Shown here: positions 58,410-64,000 of the stretch, in pieces
How positions within the stretch are numbered: the first letter of the stretch is position 1
Layout of the letters: every line of letters begins with the position of its first letter
Assembly (NCBI RefSeq): GCF_902167705.1
Contig: NZ_CABHMZ010000007.1
Coordinates: 124,001 to 188,000 of the forward strand
DNA: 64,000 bases
Source of the DNA: Streptococcus constellatus
GTDB lineage: Bacteria > Bacillota > Bacilli > Lactobacillales > Streptococcaceae
Direction of reading: 5' to 3'
Notes under the pieces: model-generated
The model's input: only the letters and a program-made list of their open reading frames with translations
Database searches by the model: none
Told to the model about the DNA's origin: nothing
Program-made: the position numbers and the translations under genes

Positions 58410-58571
58410 ATGGGTGATAAACCAATATCCTTTCGTGATGAAAACGGCAATTTCGTTTCTGCAGCTGACGTTTGGAATGAAGAAAAGCTCGAAAAACTTT
58501 TTAACAAACTCAATCCGAACCGAAAGCTTCGCTTGGAACGTGAAAAATTAGCACAAAAGAAAAAAGAATAG
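58410..58571 (+). CDS. Small conserved streptococcal protein after obg
   Basis: A 53-residue charged protein (MGDKPISFRDENGNFVSA... ending EKLAQKKKE) with an SD AAAGGAG 9 bases before ATG 58410. I recall a similar short ORF after obg in other streptococci, but no function. It has no membrane span and a helical, Lys/Glu-rich C-terminal half. It shares the transcript with obg. Confidence 0.75.
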   Translation: MGDKPISFRDENGNFVSAADVWNEEKLEKLFNKLNPNRKLRLEREKLAQKKKE

Positions 58572-58606
58572 GACTTGCTCATTTTTGAGCAAGTCCTATT
58601 CTTTAA
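58566..58606. terminator. Strong bidirectional terminator
   Basis: GAATAGGACTTGCTCA (58566-58581) and TGAGCAAGTCCTATTC (58586-58601) form a perfect 16-bp stem with a TTTT loop. A and T runs flank it, so it closes obg on the plus strand and the deacetylase gene on the minus strand. Confidence 0.9.
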
Positions 58607-59556
58607 TTTGTAGCAATTTCATTTAATAAGTCTTGTGCAGTCGTTGTTGGATTGACACGGACACGGTTGAGGGTTAAAAGCCCGTCATTAAGAGAAGCTA
58701 GTCCGTTGTTGGTTGTCAATCCCATTTTATAGCCGAGGCTTTCAGCAATCTGTATCGTTGTTTCACTATAACGTCCTGAAGGGTAGGCGACAGTCGTTGT
58801 ATTTTGTGACAGGTTGCTGTCTAGATACTGCTTAGAATCTTGCAATTCTGTCGTTTGTGTTTCTGCACTTGAAAGGGATAAATCCGGATGATTAACAGTA
58901 TGGTCTTCAAAAGACATTCCCTTTTCTTTCATCTCTTTGATTTGATCAAGCGTCAGCATATCTTCACGCCCAGTTTCGTCGACAAAGCTAGTAATGACAT
59001 TATTGGTTGCCCGCATTTGGTATTTTTGAAGAAGTGGAAAAGCATTGGTGTAGAAATCTTTCAAACTATCATCAAAGGTCAACCACACGACTTTTTTATT
59101 TTTCGGAAGAACATTTTCGGTCAAAACTTTATATGCTTCCTCTGGAGTGAGAGTATAATAACCAGCGTCTTTTAGGGCTTTCAAATGACTTTCAAACGTT
59201 TCTGGCGAGACAATCAAACCAGCATTTGCTGCTTCAGAAGGATCCATATTATGAATCGCATGGTACATCAAAATAGGGAATTTAACTGGTTGTTCCTGTT
59301 TCACCCAGTTGATTTTACTTGTTTTCTGGCTAGAATTATCTGTTTCTTTGGTTGTTGACTGAGAGGTAGAAGATTTCTTTACTGTTGAAGTGGCAGATCT
59401 TGCTTGGTTATTAGATAGATTTGTCCCAGAGCGTTTCCACATAAATGTCCCTGCAATCACCAGAACGACCAATAAGATGAGGCTAATAATAGCGCGCCGT
59501 TGTCTCCTCTTACGAATACGATTTCGTACAGAACGATTACCAGAATGTTTTCCCAT
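58603..59556 (-). CDS. Polysaccharide deacetylase family protein
   Basis: A 317-residue membrane-anchored protein: a basic N-terminus, one membrane span (about residues 23-40), a Ser/Thr-rich linker (about 45-85) and an extracellular NodB-like domain. Metal/catalytic motifs are TFDDS, HTVNH and YPSGRY. The first motif has Ser in place of the usual Gly. It may deacetylate cell-wall glycan; PgdA itself is longer, so this is another member. A Lys/Arg-rich start (RNRIRKRRQRR) suggests stop-transfer orientation. Confidence 0.85.
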   Translation of the reverse strand: MGKHSGNRSVRNRIRKRRQRRAIISLILLVVLVIAGTFMWKRSGTNLSNNQARSATSTVKKSSTSQSTTKETDNSSQKTSKINWVKQEQPVKFPILMYHAIHNMDPSEAANAGLIVSPETFESHLKALKDAGYYTLTPEEAYKVLTENVLPKNKKVVWLTFDDSLKDFYTNAFPLLQKYQMRATNNVITSFVDETGREDMLTLDQIKEMKEKGMSFEDHTVNHPDLSLSSAETQTTELQDSKQYLDSNLSQNTTTVAYPSGRYSETTIQIAESLGYKMGLTTNNGLASLNDGLLTLNRVRVNPTTTAQDLLNEIATN

Positions 59557-59698
59557 TATGTAGAACTCCTTTTTACTTTTAAATCATTATATTTATTTTA
59601 CCATATTTCTTACTAAGCGTTCACAAAATTTTAAAATAGATTTCTATTATTTTTATAAAAATCGTAGTGCCTGCTTACTAGAAAAAACCAAGTTTATT

Positions 59699-59707
59699 TG
59701 CTATAAT
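59699..59707 (+). promoter_or_regulatory. Extended -10 promoter of hom-thrB
   Basis: TGCTATAAT, with TATAAT at 59702-59707, lies 30 bases before hom; a poly-T tract upstream supports it. No T-box or riboswitch is seen in the short leader. Confidence 0.55.
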
Positions 59708-59736
59708 AAAAAGCATAAAAATCTCAAGGAGTGGTC

Positions 59737-61023
59737 ATGTCTATTAAAATTGCTTTACTTGGTTTTGGGACAGTTGCTAGTGGTGTTCCATTTTTATTGA
59801 AAGAAAATAGTGAAAAGATTGTACAAGCAGCTCATTCAGAAATTGAAATCGCGAAAGTATTGGTAAAAGATGATGCTGAAAAAGAACGCTTGTTAGCAGC
59901 AGGCAATCATTTTAATTTTGTCACGACGATTGATGAAATTGTGAATGATAAAGAAGTAACGATTGTCGTTGAATTGATGGGGCGTATTGAACCTGCAAAA
60001 ACTTTCATCACTCAAGCACTAGAGGCAGGTAAGCATGTTGTCACTGCAAATAAAGACTTGTTGGCAGTTCATGGCGTTGAGTTGCTTGAGATTGCTGCAA
60101 AACACAAGGTAGCTCTTTATTATGAAGCGGCAGTAGCGGGAGGGATTCCGATTTTACGCACGCTTGTTAATTCCCTAGCTTCTGATAAAATTACGCGTAT
60201 TCTCGGTGTGGTCAATGGGACATCCAACTTCATGATGACCAAAATGGTAGAAGAGGGCTGGTCTTATGAAGCAGCACTTTCTGAAGCACAACGACTTGGA
60301 TTTGCAGAAAGTGACCCAACCAATGATGTGGACGGAATTGATGCTGCTTATAAAATGGTTATTTTAAGTCAATTCGCTTTTGGAATGACGGTCAAATTTG
60401 AAGATGTTGCCCATCAAGGCATTCGCAATATTACACCAGAAGATGTAGCAGTTGCGCAGCAATTAGGCTATGTTGTTAAATTAGTCGGTTCCATTGAAGA
60501 AACGGAATCGGGCCTTGCTGCAGAAGTCACACCGACCTTTTTACCAAAATCTCATCCTCTTGCTAGTGTGAATGGCGTGATGAATGCAGTCTTTGTAGAA
60601 TCTATCGGTATTGGTGAGTCAATGTATTACGGTCCAGGTGCGGGACAAAAACCCACCGCAACAAGTGTTGTTGCAGATATTATTCGGATTGTTCGACGGA
60701 TTAACGAAGGAACCGTTGGAAAAGCCTTTAATGAGTTTCAGCGTGAATTAGTTCTGGCTAAACCAGAAGATTGTAAGAGCCCGTATTATTTTTCGATACT
60801 AGCACCTGATGCGAAAGGACAAGTTTTACGTTTAGCAGAAATTTTTAATGCTGAAAATGTCTCCTTTAAGCAAATTCTGCAACAAGGAACAGACGGAAAT
60901 ACCGCACGTGTTGTGATTATTACCCATGCTGTCAACAAAACGCAGCTAGAAAATGTCACTCGAAAATTGCAGGCAACTTCTGATTTTAAATTATTGAACA
61001 CCTTCAAAGTATTAGGAGAATAA
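59737..61023 (+). CDS. hom: Homoserine dehydrogenase
   Basis: Reduces aspartate semialdehyde to homoserine. The 428-residue protein has GFGTVASGV at the N-terminus, [11 protein letters not shown] and the catalytic run [15 protein letters not shown], and a C-terminal ACT domain (about residues 350-428) that usually gives threonine feedback. ATG 59737 follows AAGGAG; the GTG at 59731 lies inside the SD. Confidence 0.95.
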   Translation: MSIKIALLGFGTVASGVPFLLKENSEKIVQAAHSEIEIAKVLVKDDAEKERLLAAGNHFNFVTTIDEIVNDKEVTIVVELMGRIEPAKTFITQALEAGKHVVTANKDLLAVHGVELLEIAAKHKVALYYEAAVAGGIPILRTLVNSLASDKITRILGVVNGTSNFMMTKMVEEGWSYEAALSEAQRLGFAESDPTNDVDGIDAAYKMVILSQFAFGMTVKFEDVAHQGIRNITPEDVAVAQQLGYVVKLVGSIEETESGLAAEVTPTFLPKSHPLASVNGVMNAVFVESIGIGESMYYGPGAGQKPTATSVVADIIRIVRRINEGTVGKAFNEFQRELVLAKPEDCKSPYYFSILAPDAKGQVLRLAEIFNAENVSFKQILQQGTDGNTARVVIITHAVNKTQLENVTRKLQATSDFKLLNTFKVLGE

Positions 61024-61024
61024 A

Positions 61025-61891
61025 ATGAAAATTATTGTACCTGCAACGAGCGCAAATATTGGTCCGGGATTTGACTCGGTTGGTGTAGCTGTCAGTAAAT
61101 ATCTAACCATTGAAGTTTTGGGGAAAAGCGACCGTTGGCTAATTGAGCATGATTTGGAGCGGCGTATTCCTTCAAATGAACGGAATTTATTGATTAAAGT
61201 GGCGCGCAGAATTGCTCCAGCTATTCAACCTCATCATTTAAAAATGACAAGTGATATTCCTTTAGCGCGTGGTCTGGGTTCTTCTAGTTCCGTTATTGTT
61301 GCAGGAATTGAACTTGCAAATCAATTGGCAAATTTGCAGTTGACAAATGCTGAAAAATTGAATCTTGCGACGAAAATTGAAGGACATCCAGATAATGTGG
61401 CACCTGCAATTTATGGAAATTTGACAATTTCTAGTTATTTAAACGAGAAAGTTTCAACTGTGGTGACGGAGTTTCCAGAAGTAAGCTTTATCGCCTATAT
61501 TCCAGATTATGAATTGCGCACCAAAGACAGCCGTGGTGTTCTTCCAAAAGGTTTATCTTATCGAGAAGCTGTCGCTGCAAGTTCTGTGGCGAATGTGGCA
61601 ATTGCCGCTTTAATGAAGGGCGATATGGTGACAGCAGGGCGTGCTATTGAGTCCGACCGTTTTCATGAGCATTTTCGCCAAGGTTTGATTAAGGAATTTC
61701 CAAAAATCAAGATGTTGGCAAAGAAAAACGGTGCGTATGCGACTTATCTATCAGGAGCAGGACCTACTTTGATGGTTCTAGCACCAAAAGGCCAGTCGAA
61801 TACGATAAAAGAGAAAATAGAAGGGCAACAATTTAAAGGACAAGTTTTTGAACTTCAGGTTGATTGCCAAGGCGTTCGAGTAGAAAAATGA
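61025..61891 (+). CDS. thrB: Homoserine kinase
   Basis: Phosphorylates homoserine for threonine synthesis. The 288-residue GHMP kinase has the ATP loop [16 protein letters not shown]. It starts one base after the hom stop (TAAaATG). thrC is not in this window. Confidence 0.95.
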   Translation: MKIIVPATSANIGPGFDSVGVAVSKYLTIEVLGKSDRWLIEHDLERRIPSNERNLLIKVARRIAPAIQPHHLKMTSDIPLARGLGSSSSVIVAGIELANQLANLQLTNAEKLNLATKIEGHPDNVAPAIYGNLTISSYLNEKVSTVVTEFPEVSFIAYIPDYELRTKDSRGVLPKGLSYREAVAASSVANVAIAALMKGDMVTAGRAIESDRFHEHFRQGLIKEFPKIKMLAKKNGAYATYLSGAGPTLMVLAPKGQSNTIKEKIEGQQFKGQVFELQVDCQGVRVEK

Positions 61892-61900
61892 GAAAAGATG

Positions 61901-61928
61901 AAGAGTTGTGTTATTGCAACTCTTTTTA
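61901..61928 (+). terminator. Terminator of hom-thrB
   Basis: AAGAGTTG (61901-61908) and CAACTCTT (61917-61924), 8-base loop, then TTTATG. Confidence 0.75.
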
Positions 61929-61971
61929 TGTTTCTCCACATAATTTGCCCTTGTTTATAAATTCAAATGTA

Positions 61972-61980
61972 TGCTATAAT
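61972..61980 (+). promoter_or_regulatory. Promoter of the 62010 membrane protein gene
   Basis: TTGTTT (61951-61956), 18-base spacer, TATAAT (61975-61980) with TGC before it (extended). Confidence 0.55.
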
Positions 61981-62009
61981 AAATAAAGAATATACAAAGA
62001 AGTACAATT

Positions 62010-62939
62010 ATGAATAAACTTGATTTGCAGGCACTTGCGGAAGAGTTGGGGTTGCAGTTTGATGAGACTTCATCTGTTATTTTTGGTCAAAAAGATGGTT
62101 ATACTTTCTATATTGAACAAACGAATCAAAAAAATCAATACTGTATTTGTTGCTCGGTAAAAAATGGTGAAGCATTACCATCTTTGGAAGAATTTAAAGA
62201 GTTGACGAAATCTTCTAGGGCTCTGAAAACCTATCAAGTCAATTTATATAAAACAACTTTTCATATTAAAACAGGTATGACTAAAGGAAAAACACGTGAA
62301 TATATTCGTCAGGGATTACAAGACATTATCGCGTTCTTGAAAGAAAGAAATCTTACGAATGTGTGCGAGCAGACCGGAAAAGCAGGACAAGTAGATTTGT
62401 ATCAAGTTGGAGGAAATCTTTTGCTGCTTTCACCAGAAGCATTTCAAGAATTAAGCTCAAACTTATCGATTGAAAATCAAGTTTATGATCACCAAAAGGA
62501 AAGTATCTTAGCAGGAACGGTAGGAGTCTTTCTAGGGAGCTTGATAGGGGGAATTGTTACCTTGGTGATTGCGCAACTTGGTTATGTAGCGGTTGTCTCA
62601 GGCATTGTCATGGGAGTTTGTACAGTAAAAGGCTACGAATTGTTAGGTAAAAAGCTGTCTAAAGTCGGGATTGCGATTAGTGCTGTCTTTATGCTTATCA
62701 TGATGCTGATTGCACATCAGTTTGATTACGCTATTCAGCTTGCTAAAGTTGAAGGAGTGGATGTTTTTACTGCCTTTACTTATCTAACGGACTATATTTT
62801 AAGTGGTAATGAAATTCATAGTTCTTATTGGACAAATCTTGGTTTGTTATTATTATTCACAGGTGCTGGAGCTGTGGGAATGATTATTAGTGCTCTTTCT
62901 GCACAGTCACAAAAGTATATTACAAGAAAATTAGGGTAA
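62010..62939 (+). CDS. Membrane protein of unknown function
   Basis: A 309-residue protein I do not recognise. The first ~160 residues look soluble (alpha/beta, with a helix-rich part DIIAFLKERNLTN), and then come four hydrophobic segments at about 166-187, 190-206, 220-237 and 274-296. There is no signal peptide, no lipobox and no metal motif; three Cys sit near residues 45-48 (QYCICC). It has its own promoter and terminator. Confidence 0.75.
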   Translation: MNKLDLQALAEELGLQFDETSSVIFGQKDGYTFYIEQTNQKNQYCICCSVKNGEALPSLEEFKELTKSSRALKTYQVNLYKTTFHIKTGMTKGKTREYIRQGLQDIIAFLKERNLTNVCEQTGKAGQVDLYQVGGNLLLLSPEAFQELSSNLSIENQVYDHQKESILAGTVGVFLGSLIGGIVTLVIAQLGYVAVVSGIVMGVCTVKGYELLGKKLSKVGIAISAVFMLIMMLIAHQFDYAIQLAKVEGVDVFTAFTYLTDYILSGNEIHSSYWTNLGLLLLFTGAGAVGMIISALSAQSQKYITRKLG

Positions 62940-62953
62940 GTTTAAAATATTTC

Positions 62954-62984
62954 AAAGCTTGGATTTGTATCTGAGCTTTTTTAA
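62954..62984 (+). terminator. Terminator after the 62010 gene
   Basis: AAAGCT (62954-62959) and AGCTTT (62974-62979) with an inner GAT/ATC pairing, then TTTAAAT. Confidence 0.6.
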
Positions 62985-63062
62985 ATCTAACTTACAAACT
63001 GTTGAACATTTGCTATAGTTATTCGTCAAAATATTGAGCAATGTTATTTTTCCCCAGCCTAA

Positions 63063-63091
63063 TTGAATTGTCGTCTCAACTATGCTACAAT
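63063..63091 (+). promoter_or_regulatory. Promoter at the start of the PTS EIIC-like gene (leaderless candidate)
   Basis: TTGAAT (63063-63068), 17-base spacer, TACAAT (63086-63091) with TGC before it. It ends six bases before the first ATG (63098) and no SD is present. Confidence 0.5.
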
Positions 63092-63097
63092 CAAGCT

Positions 63098-64000
63098 ATG
63101 ATGTTCAATAAATTAACGAGAAAAAGCCATATAGATCAATATTTAATTAAAAAAATGATTGCTTTTCGGCAAAAGAGTTTTATTAAAATCACCCAAGAAA
63201 CTTTGGTGTCGCTGTTTCCTTTTTTCTTGCTCACCACGACAACAATGGTTTTGGCAGAATCTGTTTTTTCACCAAACGGCTATATCAATAACTTATTTGG
63301 AGTTCGACTTTGGTTTCCATATTTTTCGACGATTGGATTGGTTTTGACAAACTTCACCGCTCTGACGGGAGGAATGGCAGGGCCTTTAGCGACTTATTTT
63401 AGTGCAAAATATACAGTTGGTCACTACGGACGTAGTACGGGAACAGCAGGAATTACTGCTTTTGTTTTTAGTTTGCTGGTCAATTCGCGAGAGTTATTCT
63501 CAGTGCTCTTAAATGACGGAGCATTGACGAGAATCAATCTTCCTGTCAATATCAATTTAGTGGTTGCTATTTTGATTGGCTATGTAGTAGGACAAATCTT
63601 TCGTTTCTCAAGTCCAAGTGATGATCAAATTGTGGATAAACATTTTATATATCATCCAAAGACGGTTCTTCCTATTCTATCCTCTTTATTACTGGCAGTT
63701 GTTTGTAGTTTTCTTATTTATCTGGGAAATCTCTACAATGTTTTTTCAACGATTGCAAATTTTTTCTCAGGCTTAATTGTCAATCAAAACAATATTTTCG
63801 TGATTGAGATGAATACTGCCCTACGGACTTTTAGTGCTTGGATTGGAAATAGCAATCCTTTTAATGATATTCCTTTTGTAAATGACTCTTTTGCTCTGGA
63901 TAACCTTAATTATGCTTTAAAGCATCATACAACGAGAGGGGTTCCTTATCTTTTTTCAGAAACAAATCTTTATGATGCTTATGGCGTATTTGCGGGGCTT
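63098..64000 (+). CDS. PTS EIIC-like membrane protein (partial, runs off the window)
   Basis: From ATG 63098 (or 63101) the frame is open for 301 codons to the last base, so the end is outside the window. It has about seven hydrophobic segments, and motif-like runs ALTGGMAGPLATYFSAKY, GRSTGTAGITAFVFS and RTFSAWIGNSNPFND that resemble the PTS_EIIC fold of the lactose/cellobiose group. A substrate-loop His/Glu pair cannot be fixed. Start assignment rests on the promoter that abuts the ATG. No other PTS genes are beside it. Confidence 0.6.
   Translation, partial: MMFNKLTRKSHIDQYLIKKMIAFRQKSFIKITQETLVSLFPFFLLTTTTMVLAESVFSPNGYINNLFGVRLWFPYFSTIGLVLTNFTALTGGMAGPLATYFSAKYTVGHYGRSTGTAGITAFVFSLLVNSRELFSVLLNDGALTRINLPVNINLVVAILIGYVVGQIFRFSSPSDDQIVDKHFIYHPKTVLPILSSLLLAVVCSFLIYLGNLYNVFSTIANFFSGLIVNQNNIFVIEMNTALRTFSAWIGNSNPFNDIPFVNDSFALDNLNYALKHHTTRGVPYLFSETNLYDAYGVFAGL

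Noticed and set aside
59557..59736. T-box or riboswitch before hom
   Set aside because: The gap is short and AT-rich and lacks the T-box sequence AGGGTGGNACCGCG.

Overview
The window is chromosomal DNA of a Streptococcus species. It carries a pneumococcal-type histidine-triad (Pht) protein next to an AdcA-II/Lmb zinc lipoprotein under an AdcR box, DUF3272 and DUF4044 small proteins, RelQ, Rex, a split CoaB/CoaC pair, and streptococcal terminators and leaders. Base composition by eye is about 38-40 % GC, with GC-richer patches around fhs, the GNAT gene, the malolactic genes and dnaX. The oral anginosus/sanguinis/mitis-like groups fit; the species cannot be fixed by reading. No tRNA, rRNA, insertion sequence, prophage or CRISPR array was seen.

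Layout. 1-864: the end of a Nudix-like gene and a decayed stretch. 865-4366: a heterodimeric ABC exporter whose second gene has an in-frame stop. 4492-10680: DUF2130 protein, truB, ribF, spx, UPF0223, inositol-phosphatase-like gene, RsmF-type methyltransferase. 10787-15807: the pst phosphate operon (pstS-C-A-B1-B2-phoU). 15894-25869: radC, then (minus strand) a C26 amidohydrolase, rex, DUF1831, cysteine desulfurase, prs and a CYTH protein, then (plus) relQ-nadK-rluD-pta and mutY. 25985-30246 (minus): thioredoxin-like protein, phosphoglucomutase, and the pantothenate/CoA cluster panT-coaC-coaB. 30384-33998: fhs, a membrane protein, GNAT, AlkD. 34167-37845: malolactic locus mleR/mleS-mleP. 37903-41109: YoaK, an asd-type structured RNA, asd and dapA. 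41454-43989: L10 leader, rplJ-rplL, rimM-trmD. 44140-47636: AdcR-regulated adcAII-pht. 47717-48223: a 41-bp tandem repeat array. 48321-51369: msrC-dnaX, DUF3272, yjdF riboswitch and yjdF. 51430-56713: birA, galR, galK-galT and a dead galE. 56893-64000: DUF4044, obg, small ORF, polysaccharide deacetylase, hom-thrB, an unknown membrane protein and the start of a PTS EIIC-like protein that runs off the edge.

Themes. Several groups form working units: phosphate uptake with PhoU; Asp-family amino acid synthesis (asd, dapA, hom, thrB in two places); Leloir galactose use with GalR half-sites around the promoter; zinc acquisition; CoA synthesis with its vitamin transporter. The points I rate most worth checking are the 41-bp array with covarying mini-hairpins and an inverted terminal hairpin, a set of six genes whose -10 boxes sit exactly where a leaderless mRNA would start, the yjdF riboswitch with an 8-bp SD/anti-SD pairing, the asd RNA with a 21-bp perfect hairpin, a cysteine-free MutY, and three signs of gene decay (ABC exporter nonsense codon, galE remnant, WYL-type regulator remnant).
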